Shown: piece by piece, positions 26,891 through 37,041 of the stretch | Numbering within the stretch: the first letter of the stretch is position 1 | Layout: every line of letters begins with the position of its first letter | The notes under the pieces: model-generated | Seen by the model: only the letters and a program-made list of their open reading frames with translations | Told to the model about the DNA's origin: nothing | Databases searched by the model: none | Made by a program: the position numbers and the translations under genes | Assembly: GCF_052030685.1 (NCBI RefSeq) | Contig: NZ_JBQAJM010000002.1 | Coordinates: 1 to 64,000 of the forward strand | DNA length: 64,000 nucleotides | Source: Caedibacter sp052030685 | Lineage (GTDB): Bacteria; Pseudomonadota; Gammaproteobacteria; Francisellales; Francisellaceae | Direction: 5' to 3'

Positions 26891-29298
26891 GCGTTTACCA
26901 CCGTCTGTTTAATTGGCGTGATTGTAACATTTGCCCAAGCTTTGCCACAAGTCGGCATAAGCTGAAACGGCACGATTATCGTTTCTTTGGCTAATGCTCC
27001 ATCAACGATAAGATCAATCTCGTATGCTTTATCATCAAGCTTGACAATAGCACGACCCGATGTATCTATCTCATGTGCTGCGGCATACTCATTTGATACA
27101 CGCAAGCTTTGCGCATAATAAGCATCTTTCGTCGCTTGTAATGGTTTAGCACGTCTTAATAACGAATTTGTACAATACATCGACACACATGGTGTCACAT
27201 GATAACCTTCAGTCAATGCTGTTAAGCCGTTTTTAAACAATCCATCGACATCAACTTTTAAATCAGCCTGTTCATGTGTCGTAAACTCCTGATAAACCTC
27301 GTCAACTGTTTGGTAATCAAAGCCCTCTAGACTCAATAGGTTCGCTAATACACGCAAGATCTTCCACAAAGGTTTGCTGTCTTCATACGGCGGGATAACT
27401 GCCTTAAAGCACTGTGTTTGTCCAGCGATATTCACAAATGAACCATCTTCTTCAAAATGTGTGGTAATCGGCAGTATGATATCCGCATATTCAAACATCT
27501 CAGCAGTTGCATAGCTTGTAAATGCTGCCACGATATCAATCTCTTGAAGTCTTGTTAAGGATTCTTTCCCTAGTGGCGAATCACACTCAGGCTCAACACC
27601 AAAGTTTAATAACAATTTGGTTTTATTACTCAATATCGCTTCTGCATTCATGCCTTGTTGTAAGTTTTCATTAGCGCCTGGCAAATACTCACTTGCTACT
27701 CCTGCGAGTAATGCGCCCTTGGCATTAGCACCAAAACTAAGCACGCCACCTTTGGCATTAAGCAATGTTTTAAGCTCAATAAATAACGCGTAAATTTCAG
27801 CAAAGTCTTTATTTAATATCGCATCGAAACCTAAAATCATCACTGGTTTTTCAGAAGATACCAGCGCTGTTGCTAAAGCTTCCACCTCAGGCAAAATCTC
27901 TAGTGTTTCAACGGTCTTATTAACTATCTCAGACGCTATTGGTTGCGAGATTTTTTGTGCCACGGCTTTCACTATATTTGCCAACGCATAAACCATTTCA
28001 TTGGCTTCAACTTGTGTCGTCTGAACTGCATAGTTGAAGTCATATTCCTGACTATTGAGTGCCAAAACCTTAGCACCATTTTTCACCGATTTATGCACAC
28101 GGTGATTGATCAATGGTATCTCTTTACGCAAATAACTGCCAACCAATAATGTGATATCAGCATTTTCAATTTCAGCTAGTTCGCAATCAAATCCGATACC
28201 TGTATGCAATGTTGAGGCATGCGCACCTTGCATTAAGCGCGTATCAATATTGTTTGATCCAACTTGACGCATCAGTTTTTGGATAAGATATAAACTTTCT
28301 GTGGTTATTGAATCCGAAGCTAAACTTGAAATTGCATTAACGCCATCTTGTGCCTTGGTTTGCTCAATGGCTACTTTAACAAAATCAAGCGCTTCTTCCC
28401 AAGACACATCGACCCAAGCACCTGCTTTTTTAATCATCGGTTGAGTGACACGATCTTCGGCATAAATACCGGTATAAGCGAAGCGATCCTTATCTGCAAT
28501 CCATGTTTCATTAATGCTTTCGTTTTCTTTTGGCACAACACGCATCAGTTGATTACGACGCGTATGCGCGTAGATGTTTGCACCAACACAATCAGCACCT
28601 GAAATTGTTGCATATTGCATAAGCTCCCAAGCACGTGCGTGGAATCTAAAGGGCTTAGACGTTAACGCACCCACTGGACACAAATCAATGATATTACCTG
28701 ACAACTCTGAGTTAACTGTTTTGGCAACATAGGTGCCAATTTGCGTATGATCCCCTCTGCCCATCGCTCCAAGCTCTTTGTCACCGCTGATTTCTTCACC
28801 AAAGCGCACGCAACGCGTACATTGAATACAACGCGTCATATCCGTTGCGACTAACGGCCCCAAACTTGGATCATCAAATACGCGCTTAGTTTCATTATAT
28901 TTGGAGACGTCATTGCCATAGCCCATCGCAACATCTTGCAGCTCACATTCGCCACCTTGATCACAAATAGGACAATCAAGCGGATGATTAATCAGCAAAA
29001 ATTCCATGACTTTCTTTTGATAAGATAGTGTTGTTGGTGATTTTGTAAAAACCTTCATGCCATCCATAATCGGTGTCGCGCACGCTGGAGATGGTTTTCT
29101 TGCCCCTTCAACTTCGACAAGACACATTCTGCAATTGGCTGCTATCGAAAGCTTTTTATGATAACAAAAGCGCGGAATATAAATACCATGCCGATCAGCG
29201 ATCTGAATAATCATCTCACCGGGGTTTGCCGCATACGGCTGACCATTGATCTCGATCTTAAGTTGTTTTGTTGCTTCTTTTTCTGACACGGGAGTCAC
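26887..29298 (-). CDS. nuoG: NADH-quinone oxidoreductase subunit G
   Basis: Large iron-sulphur subunit of complex I (803 aa). The N-terminal part has the [2Fe-2S] cysteines (FCYHKKLSIAANCRMC followed by ACATP), the His-Cys3 cluster motif HPLDCPICDQGGEC and the third cluster CIQCTRCVRFGEE with a later NIIDLCPVGALTSKPF. The rest is the molybdopterin-oxidoreductase-like fold without catalytic function. The segment from about residue 450 on is less conserved, as usual for this subunit. A 62-base gap to nuoF is the largest in the operon. Confidence 0.96.
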   Translation of the reverse strand: MTPVSEKEATKQLKIEINGQPYAANPGEMIIQIADRHGIYIPRFCYHKKLSIAANCRMCLVEVEGARKPSPACATPIMDGMKVFTKSPTTLSYQKKVMEFLLINHPLDCPICDQGGECELQDVAMGYGNDVSKYNETKRVFDDPSLGPLVATDMTRCIQCTRCVRFGEEISGDKELGAMGRGDHTQIGTYVAKTVNSELSGNIIDLCPVGALTSKPFRFHARAWELMQYATISGADCVGANIYAHTRRNQLMRVVPKENESINETWIADKDRFAYTGIYAEDRVTQPMIKKAGAWVDVSWEEALDFVKVAIEQTKAQDGVNAISSLASDSITTESLYLIQKLMRQVGSNNIDTRLMQGAHASTLHTGIGFDCELAEIENADITLLVGSYLRKEIPLINHRVHKSVKNGAKVLALNSQEYDFNYAVQTTQVEANEMVYALANIVKAVAQKISQPIASEIVNKTVETLEILPEVEALATALVSSEKPVMILGFDAILNKDFAEIYALFIELKTLLNAKGGVLSFGANAKGALLAGVASEYLPGANENLQQGMNAEAILSNKTKLLLNFGVEPECDSPLGKESLTRLQEIDIVAAFTSYATAEMFEYADIILPITTHFEEDGSFVNIAGQTQCFKAVIPPYEDSKPLWKILRVLANLLSLEGFDYQTVDEVYQEFTTHEQADLKVDVDGLFKNGLTALTEGYHVTPCVSMYCTNSLLRRAKPLQATKDAYYAQSLRVSNEYAAAHEIDTSGRAIVKLDDKAYEIDLIVDGALAKETIIVPFQLMPTCGKAWANVTITPIKQTVVNA

Positions 29299-29360
29299 CC
29301 TTCATCAATTACGTTTATTTTTAACCCTACGCTCAAATGAACCATAGAGTTTCACTATTG

Positions 29361-30632
29361 TTAAGCACCGACAATACTGCGCTTATGTTCAATCATATAC
29401 TCAAATTCATGTCTGAATTTTTTAATATAGCTTTGTACTGGCCACGCCGCAGCATCACCTAAACCACAAATCGTATTGCCTTCAATATTTGAGGCGACAC
29501 GTGCTAAATTATCAATGTCTTCTGGCTTGCCTTCACCGTGCAAAATACGCTCTAAGGTTCTTGCCAACCAGCCTGTGCCTTCACGACATGGTGTGCATTG
29601 CCCACAGGATTCTTCATAATAAAACTCAGCTAAGCGCGCTAATAACTCGACCATACAAGTATCTTCATCAAGCACAACAACTGCACCTGAACCTAACATT
29701 GAGCCTGCTTGACCAATAGCTTCATAATCCATCGTTAAAGACAGCATCTCATCACCGGTTAGGATCTTACACGAACTACCACCTGGGATTACTGCTTTGA
29801 TTTTTTTATTATTACGCACGCCACCTGCCATTGCGAGCAAGTCTTTAAATGGCGTACCTAACCCAATTTCAAAGACACCTGGCGTATTCACATGTCCTGA
29901 AACACAAAAAAGCTTAGTACCACCACTTTTCTCTGTGCCCATTTTCTGAAACCACTCACCACCGTGCTCTAGTATCGGCGGCACTGAGGCATACGTTTCC
30001 GTATTATTAATATTGGTAGGACAATCATATAAACCTTTATTGGCTGGAAATGGTGGCTTAAATCGCGGTTGACCTTTACGCCCTTCCAGTGAATTAAGCA
30101 ATGCTGTTTCTTCACCACAGATATAAGCGCCTGCCCCGATTGAGCAATATAAATTAAAATCAACACCTGAACTACGCAGGTTAAATCCGATCAGACCCAT
30201 CGCACGGGCTTCATTTAAAGCTGCTTCAAAACGTGCAATCGGCTCATAAAACTCGCCACGAATATAGTTATAACCGACTGTAGCACCCGTGACATAACCG
30301 GCAATTGCCATGCCTTCGATTAACTGATGGGGATTGTTGCGCAAAATCTCGCGATCTTTGCATGTTCCTGGCTCACCTTCATCGGAGTTACATACAACAT
30401 ACTTCTGACCTGGTAAATTGCGCGGCATAAAGCTCCACTTAAGTCCCGTTGGGAAGCCCGCACCACCACGCCCACGTAGACCTGATTTTTTAAGCTCTTC
30501 AATAATGACTTCAGGTGGAATCTTCTCATCAAGAATTCTTTTCCAATAAGAGTATCCGCCAATTGACTCGTAAGACTTTAATGACCACGGTCGTTCAAGG
30601 TGCAGGGTTCTAAAACATACTTCATTCGCCAT
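29361..30632 (-). CDS. nuoF: NADH-quinone oxidoreductase subunit F
   Basis: NADH- and FMN-binding subunit, entry point for electrons into complex I. FMN/NADH motifs: GLRGRGGAGFPTGLKW and ICGEETALLNSLEGRKGQPR; the N3 [4Fe-4S] ligands are SCGQCTPCREGTGW and the later cysteine in NTICGLGDAA. Length 423 aa is standard. Three bases separate it from nuoE. Confidence 0.97.
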   Translation of the reverse strand: MANEVCFRTLHLERPWSLKSYESIGGYSYWKRILDEKIPPEVIIEELKKSGLRGRGGAGFPTGLKWSFMPRNLPGQKYVVCNSDEGEPGTCKDREILRNNPHQLIEGMAIAGYVTGATVGYNYIRGEFYEPIARFEAALNEARAMGLIGFNLRSSGVDFNLYCSIGAGAYICGEETALLNSLEGRKGQPRFKPPFPANKGLYDCPTNINNTETYASVPPILEHGGEWFQKMGTEKSGGTKLFCVSGHVNTPGVFEIGLGTPFKDLLAMAGGVRNNKKIKAVIPGGSSCKILTGDEMLSLTMDYEAIGQAGSMLGSGAVVVLDEDTCMVELLARLAEFYYEESCGQCTPCREGTGWLARTLERILHGEGKPEDIDNLARVASNIEGNTICGLGDAAAWPVQSYIKKFRHEFEYMIEHKRSIVGA

Positions 30633-30635
30633 CTG

Positions 30636-31145
30636 CTACTCCAAAGAATCAATAATTTGATCGACTTTTGCAATGGTTAAGTTCTCATAAAAAACCTTAT
30701 CCACCTCCAACATTGGCGCACCACAGCATGCACCCTGACATTCAACAGATTTCAGGGTAATTCTACCATCCGCCGTTGTTTGCCCTGCTTTAATACCAAG
30801 CTTATTTTCAATGTGCGTCATGATTTTCTTAGCACCATTTAACATGCATGAAAGATTGGTACATACATTTAACTTATGTTTGCCCACTTTTTTAAGATCG
30901 TACATGCTATAGAAAGTTGCCACTTCATAGACTGAAGCTGCAGGCACACCCAAATAAAGTGCTAACTTATCCATTAGCTCTTCAGTTAAATAGCCATTAT
31001 TGTAGTCCTGTAACACATGCAACCCAGGGATAATGACTGAGCGCTTCTGATTAGCAGGATAACGCTTTTCCCAATTTTCTAGCAACTCAGTGACTTGAGG
31101 TGAAAATATCTCTTTTTTATCTAACTTATTCTCTAACATAGACAA
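30636..31145 (-). CDS. nuoE: NADH-quinone oxidoreductase subunit E
   Basis: Thioredoxin-like [2Fe-2S] subunit (cluster N1a), 169 aa. The four ligands are in CTNLSCMLNG and VECQGACCGAP. The N-terminal helical part contains YPANQKRSVIIPGLHVLQ and the conserved EVATFYSMY. Starts 7 bases after the nuoD stop. Confidence 0.97.
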   Translation of the reverse strand: MSMLENKLDKKEIFSPQVTELLENWEKRYPANQKRSVIIPGLHVLQDYNNGYLTEELMDKLALYLGVPAASVYEVATFYSMYDLKKVGKHKLNVCTNLSCMLNGAKKIMTHIENKLGIKAGQTTADGRITLKSVECQGACCGAPMLEVDKVFYENLTIAKVDQIIDSLE

Positions 31146-31152
31146 ACCTTAA

Positions 31153-32406
31153 TTATCTATCTACATCGCCAAACACAATATCTTGTGTCGCAATAATTGC
31201 CGGGGCATCGGATAACATATGCCCGCTTAACATTTCATTCATCGCACTTAAATGGGTAAAGCCTGGCGCTCTAATCTTTAGACGATAAGGTTTATTGGCG
31301 CCATCTGATACCAAGTAAATTCCAAATTCACCTTTTGGGTGCTCTGTTCCCACATATACTTCACCTTCAGGCACACAATAGCCCTCAGAGAATAATTTAA
31401 AATGGTGAATCAACGCCTCCATACTGTTTTTCATTTCATCGCGCTTAGGCGGAGTCACTTTATGATTTGGCGCCATAATAGGGCCCTCGTTGTGACGTAA
31501 CCATTCCACACATTGACGAATAATTTTATTGGATTCGCGCATCTCTGCCATGCGTACTAAATAACGATCATAGCAATCACCATGGCTACCAACTGGAATA
31601 TCAAAATCTAGCTCACTATAGACATCATATGGTTGTTTTTTACGAAGATCCCAAGCTACACCAGAGCCTCTTAACATTGGACCACCAAAGCCTAATGCCT
31701 TGGCACGTTCTGGCGTTACCACACCAATGCCAACCGTGCGCTGTTTCCAGATGCGATTATTTGTTAACAGGTTTTCATACTCATCGACACACTTTGGAAA
31801 ACGCTCGGTAAAATCCCAAATAAAATCAAGCAATGAGCCTTGGCGATTTTTATTAATTGCTTTTAATTTACGCTTTGACGTGAAACGAGATTTTTCATAC
31901 TTAGGCATGGTTAACGGTAAATCACGCGCAACACCACCTGGGCGGAAATAAGTCGCATGCATTCTTGCCCCTGAAACAGCCTCATAACAATCAAAAAGGT
32001 CTTCACGTTCACGAAACGCGTAAAGAAACATGGTCATTGCCCCTAAATCCAAACTATTAGCTGCCGTCCATAATAAGTGATTCAAAATACGCGTAATCTC
32101 AGCAAACATCACGCGAATATATTGCGCACGTTTTGGTACTTCGATCTCAAGAAGCTTTTCAATTGCCAAGACATAAGCATGCTCATTACACATCATTGAT
32201 ACGTAATCTAAGCGATCCATATAGCCAATGCTTTGGTTATATGGTTTTGACTCAGCCAACTTCTCGGTACCACGATGCAATAGACCAACGTGAGGATCAG
32301 CGCGAACAACGACCTCACCATCAAGTTCTAATACCAAACGCAATACTCCATGAGCTGCCGGATGCACCGGACCAAAGTTCATTGTATAGTTTTTAAATTC
32401 TGCCAT
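31153..32406 (-). CDS. nuoD: NADH-quinone oxidoreductase subunit D
   Basis: 49-kDa subunit forming the quinone pocket with NuoB, 417 aa. Conserved: NFGPVHPAAHGVLRLVLELDGE, HVGLLHRGTEKL, YMDRLDYVSMMCNEHAY and the C-terminal HLSAMNEMLSGHMLSDAPAI ending in GDVDR. NuoC and NuoD are separate here, unlike the fused NuoCD of E. coli. Confidence 0.97.
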   Translation of the reverse strand: MAEFKNYTMNFGPVHPAAHGVLRLVLELDGEVVVRADPHVGLLHRGTEKLAESKPYNQSIGYMDRLDYVSMMCNEHAYVLAIEKLLEIEVPKRAQYIRVMFAEITRILNHLLWTAANSLDLGAMTMFLYAFREREDLFDCYEAVSGARMHATYFRPGGVARDLPLTMPKYEKSRFTSKRKLKAINKNRQGSLLDFIWDFTERFPKCVDEYENLLTNNRIWKQRTVGIGVVTPERAKALGFGGPMLRGSGVAWDLRKKQPYDVYSELDFDIPVGSHGDCYDRYLVRMAEMRESNKIIRQCVEWLRHNEGPIMAPNHKVTPPKRDEMKNSMEALIHHFKLFSEGYCVPEGEVYVGTEHPKGEFGIYLVSDGANKPYRLKIRAPGFTHLSAMNEMLSGHMLSDAPAIIATQDIVFGDVDR

Positions 32407-32417
32407 AGCATTCTCAA

Positions 32418-33092
32418 CTACTGTTCATCTAAGTAACGGTTATCTTGACGAATAACCTTAGGCGCATTAACACGCGGATCAATTTCTACTGGTTCATAAA
32501 CCACACGTTTTTGCGTTTCATCATAACGCATCTCAACATAGCCACTTTGTGGGAAATCTTTTCTAAACGGATGACCTACAAAGCCGTAATCTGTCAGTAT
32601 TCGACGCAAATCAGGATGTCCTGTAAAAATAAAGCCAAACATATCAAACGCTTCACGTTCACTCCAATTTGCCGCAGGCCAAATATCGACAACGCTTGGT
32701 AACATCAGATCAAATTCATCTAAGTAAACCTTAACACGCAAACGAATATTAAGCGCCAAACTCATTAAGTGATAAACCACCGCAAAGCGTTTTTTGCCTT
32801 TATTGGGTTCTTTATGTAGTAACTCGCCTTGAACAACGCCGCGCGAGAAACCACTACTGGTCGCACTTTGTGTCTTCCACTGATCTTCGCCAAAGCTTAG
32901 GTAATCAACACCAGTAACATCAATAAGTTGTTCAAATTTGAATACATTCTTTAAACGTGTCATCACTTTGATGAGATTGTCTTTGGCAATTTCAACGGTA
33001 AGCTCATCGTGTTGAAAAGCTGTTGAGATAAATTGACTGTTGAAGTCATTTTTTAAATCATCGATAAATTCTTGCGTTAACGACATCGTCAT
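32418..33092 (-). CDS. nuoC: NADH-quinone oxidoreductase subunit C
   Basis: 30-kDa peripheral subunit (224 aa). The C-terminal half holds the family signature WSEREAFDMFGFIFTGHPDLRRILTDYGF and GHPFRKDFPQSGYVEMRYDE. The start overlaps the nuoB stop (ATGA). Confidence 0.97.
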   Translation of the reverse strand: MTMSLTQEFIDDLKNDFNSQFISTAFQHDELTVEIAKDNLIKVMTRLKNVFKFEQLIDVTGVDYLSFGEDQWKTQSATSSGFSRGVVQGELLHKEPNKGKKRFAVVYHLMSLALNIRLRVKVYLDEFDLMLPSVVDIWPAANWSEREAFDMFGFIFTGHPDLRRILTDYGFVGHPFRKDFPQSGYVEMRYDETQKRVVYEPVEIDPRVNAPKVIRQDNRYLDEQ

Positions 33093-33574
33093 TTCCTCGC
33101 AATTGTATTAGTACGTTTGATTTTATTTTGTAACTGAATAATACCATAGATAAGCGCTTCAGCCGTTGGTGGGCAACCAGGCACATAGATATCCACCGGC
33201 ATAATGCGATCACAACCTCTAACTACGGAATAAGAATAATGATAATAACCGCCACCGTTGGCACAAGACCCCATTGAAATCACCCATTTAGGATCAGGCA
33301 TCTGGTCATAGACTTTACGCAAGGCTGGCGCCATCTTATTACACAAAGTACCGGCAACAATCAACACATCTGATTGGCGCGGACTCGGACGAAATACAAT
33401 ACCAAAACGATCCAAATCATAACGCGCGGCTCCCGCGTGCATCATTTCAACCGCACAACAAGCAAGACCGAAAGTTACTGGCCACAAAGACCCTGTACGC
33501 ACCCAATTGACTAAAGAGTCAGCGCTAGCAGTGATAAAGCCTTTGTTATTATTAATGCCTTCTTCTACTCCCAT
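33089..33574 (-). CDS. nuoB: NADH-quinone oxidoreductase subunit B
   Basis: PSST subunit with the terminal [4Fe-4S] cluster N2. Ligand cysteines lie in FGLACCAVEMM, MGSCANGGGYYHYSYSVV and YVPGCPPTAEAL. The ATG at 33574 (161 aa, MGVEEGINNNKG) with AAAGGGG upstream is preferred over the GTG at 33595; it overlaps the nuoA end by 10 bases. Confidence 0.96.
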   Translation of the reverse strand: MGVEEGINNNKGFITASADSLVNWVRTGSLWPVTFGLACCAVEMMHAGAARYDLDRFGIVFRPSPRQSDVLIVAGTLCNKMAPALRKVYDQMPDPKWVISMGSCANGGGYYHYSYSVVRGCDRIMPVDIYVPGCPPTAEALIYGIIQLQNKIKRTNTIARK

Positions 33575-33963
33575 TCTAGCGCCCCTTTCTTCCACTCATA
33601 GATAAATCCAATTAGTAAAATAAACAAGAATATCATCATCGCAATGAAAGCTGCCCAAGAAATCCCACCAGCACCACTATCGCGCACTAGCACACCCCAA
33701 GGGATCATAAAAGCGACTTCAAGATCAAAAACTAAAAATAAAATAGCAACCAAATAAAAACGCACATCGAACTTGATGCGCGCATCTTCAAATTCAGCAA
33801 ATCCGCACTCAAATGGTGCGTTTTTTTCAGGGTTCGGGTTATGCACCCCAACAATAATTGATAGCATTTTGCCGCCAATCGCCATTGCTGATGCGATAGC
33901 AATCGCCACAATGAGGAAAATCAAAATCGGCAAAAACTCATGATATACACTATATTGCAACAT
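33565..33963 (-). CDS. nuoA: NADH-quinone oxidoreductase subunit A
   Basis: Three-helix membrane subunit of complex I, first gene of the operon. Conserved: NPEKNAPFECGFAEFEDARIKFDVRFY and LVFDLEVAFMIPW. The start is the ATG at 33963 (132 aa, MLQYSVYHEFLPIL) with AGGA 8 bases upstream; the longer frame to 34026 runs into the tRNA-Leu gene. Confidence 0.95.
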   Translation of the reverse strand: MLQYSVYHEFLPILIFLIVAIAIASAMAIGGKMLSIIVGVHNPNPEKNAPFECGFAEFEDARIKFDVRFYLVAILFLVFDLEVAFMIPWGVLVRDSGAGGISWAAFIAMMIFLFILLIGFIYEWKKGALEWE

Positions 33964-33980
33964 GCCTATATCCTCGTTTT

Positions 33981-34066
33981 TGGTGCCAAAGGCGGGACTC
34001 GAACCCGCACGAGCATTGCTCACCACCCCCTCAAGATGGCGTGTCTACCAATTCCACCACTTTGGC
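33981..34066 (-). tRNA. tRNA-Leu (anticodon GAG)
   Basis: Class II tRNA read on the minus strand: 7-bp acceptor GCCAAAG/CTTTGGC, D-arm GTGGTGGAATTGGTAGACAC, anticodon stem CCATC/GGTGG with loop TTGAGGG (anticodon GAG, reads CUC/CUU), variable arm TGAGCAATGCTCG, T-arm GCGGGTTCGAGTCCCGC, discriminator A and an encoded CCA. It lies between secG and nuoA on the same strand, 17 bases before the nuoA start, so it probably sits in a shared transcript. Confidence 0.97.
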
Positions 34067-34159
34067 AAAATAAACTTAACTTTACTATAAACAGCCTTTG
34101 ACAAATCGCTACAAGCCCATAAGCAGCATAGCCCTTACCAATCAAAAACCCTACTTTAA

Positions 34160-34651
34160 CTATTTAGTTGAGGGTACCGCTTCTTTTTCTTTAGTTGTTG
34201 CATTCTTCACATCAACTGCCTGCTTTGAATCATCATTAGTGTTTGACGTTGTCGCTGCTGGTGCTTTTAGAAGATTGCTCACTGGAAGTGTTGCTGTACC
34301 TTTGTTTTCTTTTGTATCAGTTGCTTTAGCCTGATCAATCAAAGCCTGTTGCGCTGCTTGCTGTTTTTGGTAATCAGCTTGCGACACCCCGCTTGATGTC
34401 TGAGTCTCAGCGCCCTTTGCATTCTGTTTGCCAATATAGCTTAAACTCACGCTTGTGACAAAGAAAACAGCGACTAAAAAAGCTGTGAACTTAAACATAA
34501 ATGGCGCCGCTCCTCGGCTACCAAATACAGTTTGTGATGCACCTGACCCAAATGAGGCCCCCATGCTTGCTCCTTTACCTTGTTGCAATAATATCAATCC
34601 AACAATCAATATCGCAACAATAATATGTACAGTGATAACTAACGCTAACAT
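34160..34651 (-). CDS. secG: Protein-export membrane protein SecG
   Basis: Auxiliary subunit of the SecYEG translocon. Two transmembrane helices (residues 2-22 and about 52-72) flank the conserved loop LLQQGKGASMGASFGSGASQTVFGSRG. After residue 75 comes a ~85-residue hydrophilic, low-complexity tail rich in A, Q, T, K and D, which makes it 163 aa against about 110 in E. coli. Upstream is tpiA, downstream tRNA-Leu, a common arrangement in gammaproteobacteria. Confidence 0.94.
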   Translation of the reverse strand: MLALVITVHIIVAILIVGLILLQQGKGASMGASFGSGASQTVFGSRGAAPFMFKFTAFLVAVFFVTSVSLSYIGKQNAKGAETQTSSGVSQADYQKQQAAQQALIDQAKATDTKENKGTATLPVSNLLKAPAATTSNTNDDSKQAVDVKNATTKEKEAVPSTK

Positions 34652-34664
34652 TTATTCGCTTTGC

Positions 34665-35438
34665 CTATTTTACATGCTTTGCATTTTTAACTGCTTTTGC
34701 ATGTTTAACAATTTCACCAAAGTCCTTCCCACAAAGAGAAGCACCGCCTATCAAACCACCATCAACATCAGCCAACTTCAATATCTCATCAGCATTCGAT
34801 GGTTTAAGGCTGCCACCATATATAATTTTGATATTTTTAGCAAGCTCAACATGGAAGTTTGTGACGATCGAACGCAGGTAGGCATGGACTTCTTGGACTT
34901 GTGATGCCGTTGCCGCAAGCCCTGTACCAATCGCCCATACTGGTTCATAAGCAATGATAACATTTCTCAATTGATTGAGTGTCAGCTCATTTAATACCGT
35001 ACTAAGCTGAGTCTTCAATATTTCCTCAAGCTGACCTGACGTTCTTTCTTGCAAAGTCTCACCAACGCAAACAACAGCGCAAAGCCCCGCTTCAGTTGCT
35101 TTTTTAGCCTTTAACGCGACATCCATATTACTCTCACCAAATAGCGCGCGACGCTCGGAGTGCCCGACAATAGCATATTGGCAATTAAAATCCTTAAGCA
35201 TACTCACACTAATCTCGCCAGTATAAGCACCGTTGTCATATTGGCTAACATTTTGCACTCCAAGAGCGACGCCTTTGATATTGTCGCTAACATACGGCAA
35301 ATAGACATTAGGCACACACACTGCCATATCGGCAGAAAGCGAGTCTGTTGACAATTTATTTAGTGACTCACACAGACTCTTAATTGACAATAATGAGCCA
35401 TTCATCTTCCAGTTGCCAATAATAATTTGCTTTCTCAT
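34665..35438 (-). CDS. tpiA: Triosephosphate isomerase
   Basis: Interconverts dihydroxyacetone phosphate and glyceraldehyde 3-phosphate. Catalytic residues are all present: Asn/Lys in GNWKMNG, His in VGHSERR, Glu in AYEPVWAIGTG, and the phosphate loops YGGSLKPSNADE and GGLIGGASL. Length 257 aa is normal. It is 12 bases downstream of glmM. Confidence 0.97.
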   Translation of the reverse strand: MRKQIIIGNWKMNGSLLSIKSLCESLNKLSTDSLSADMAVCVPNVYLPYVSDNIKGVALGVQNVSQYDNGAYTGEISVSMLKDFNCQYAIVGHSERRALFGESNMDVALKAKKATEAGLCAVVCVGETLQERTSGQLEEILKTQLSTVLNELTLNQLRNVIIAYEPVWAIGTGLAATASQVQEVHAYLRSIVTNFHVELAKNIKIIYGGSLKPSNADEILKLADVDGGLIGGASLCGKDFGEIVKHAKAVKNAKHVK

Positions 35439-35450
35439 TATTACTCCATA

Positions 35451-36779
35451 TTAACCATTTAACTTTTCTTTAACTTTTTCAACCAGATAATCCACCCATT
35501 TCTTAGTAAGATCAACTGTTTTTGCTTCAACCATTACACGCAATACTGACTCAGTACCCGAAGGGCGCAATACCACACGGCCATCACTGCCTAAGGTTTT
35601 CTCCACAAAACTGACATCTTCGATCAATAGACTCATATCATTAGCATCAAGCTTCTTTGCTAATGGGACATTGATCATTAACTGTGGCATTTTTTGACTA
35701 CTCATAAGTGCTGATAAAGGTTTATTGACCTTTGTTAATAATGCCAATATTTGCAATGCCGCCATCAACCCATCACCGGTTGAGTTATACCGAAGATCAA
35801 TAATGTGCCCCGAAGACTCACCACCAAGCGCCCAATTATTTTCAAGCAACAGCTCCATCACATAGCGATCACCAACTTTAGCACGCTTAAATGGCAAATT
35901 AAGCTTTAAAAATTCCTGCTCAATCGCAAGATTCGTCATCACCGTACCAACCACACCCAGTATATTTTCATTATATTTTGCTAGCGCCAGTAAAATATCA
36001 TCACCATCGATCACGCAGCCAGTCTCATCAACAAGCATTATGCGATCACCATCACCATCAAAGGCAATGCCTAAATCAGCGTTTTGATTGACGACAGCCG
36101 TTTTTAATGCATCCAAATGCACCGCACCACAATTTTCATTAATATTTAAACCATCTGGATTTGAGGCTATATCGATAACATTTAAATTCAAATGCGCAAA
36201 TACTTCTTTGGCGACACGAAACAGTGCGCCATTAGCGCAATCAACAATGATTTTTTTGTCACTCAAATTAATCTGATCCGCAAATAACCTCAAACAATGC
36301 TTGATATAGGGTTCAACTTCATTGATCTGACTATATATCTCACCAAACTCACCTTCTGGCTGATAGTAAAACGCCTCATCAATATAGCGCTCAATCTGAT
36401 ATTCAACATCATCAGGCAGTTTGTGCCCTTCAGGCGAAAACAGTTTAATCCCATTATCATAAAATGGATTGTGTGACGCACTTAAGACGACTCCGGCTCC
36501 AGCTTTAAAAACCGGCACCATAAAGGCGACAACCGGTGTTGGTACCATGCCTAAATTAATCACATTGACACCCACAGCAGTGATCCCTGCAACAAATCCA
36601 GCCTTTAACATATCCGAGGAACGTCTAGTATCCTGACCGATAACGACCACAAGCGGCAAGCCTTTTTCACGAAGTGCTTGACCTACCGCATTACCCATCT
36701 TCATTGCAAATTCTGGAGTAATAGGATTAACGCCTACTTTCCCGCGCACACCATCGGTGCCAAAATATTTCCTTGCCAT
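35451..36779 (-). CDS. glmM: Phosphoglucosamine mutase
   Basis: Makes glucosamine-1-phosphate for peptidoglycan and lipopolysaccharide precursors. The phosphoserine loop is VVLSASHNPFYDNG, the metal-binding loop DGDGDR, the sugar-specificity loop GGESSGH and the phosphate-binding site RPSGTESVLRVMVEA. I use the ATG at 36779 (442 aa, MARKYFGTDGVRG), matching GlmM N-termini; an in-frame ATG at 36815 adds 12 residues. Neither has a clear ribosome binding site. Confidence 0.95.
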   Translation of the reverse strand: MARKYFGTDGVRGKVGVNPITPEFAMKMGNAVGQALREKGLPLVVVIGQDTRRSSDMLKAGFVAGITAVGVNVINLGMVPTPVVAFMVPVFKAGAGVVLSASHNPFYDNGIKLFSPEGHKLPDDVEYQIERYIDEAFYYQPEGEFGEIYSQINEVEPYIKHCLRLFADQINLSDKKIIVDCANGALFRVAKEVFAHLNLNVIDIASNPDGLNINENCGAVHLDALKTAVVNQNADLGIAFDGDGDRIMLVDETGCVIDGDDILLALAKYNENILGVVGTVMTNLAIEQEFLKLNLPFKRAKVGDRYVMELLLENNWALGGESSGHIIDLRYNSTGDGLMAALQILALLTKVNKPLSALMSSQKMPQLMINVPLAKKLDANDMSLLIEDVSFVEKTLGSDGRVVLRPSGTESVLRVMVEAKTVDLTKKWVDYLVEKVKEKLNG

Positions 36780-37041
36780 GTTTTTAATGCTTTTTAGATT
36801 TAAAACGCATGACATTATGCGCTACTTAATACAAATCGTTAAGTAATTTTCTCGGCGAAAGTCATATTTTCGCTGTGATAGTGCTTTAAAAACACTTAAT
36901 CACAGACCACTCTCCACAAAAAACAAGGCAAATAGCAACCGTTATTATTTCTCACCTTATTGCTCACGTTCGTTTGACTTGAGTATATAGTATTAACAGG
37001 CTAAGATTGCTTCTAATTTTTAAAAAGCCAGCATAGATCAC

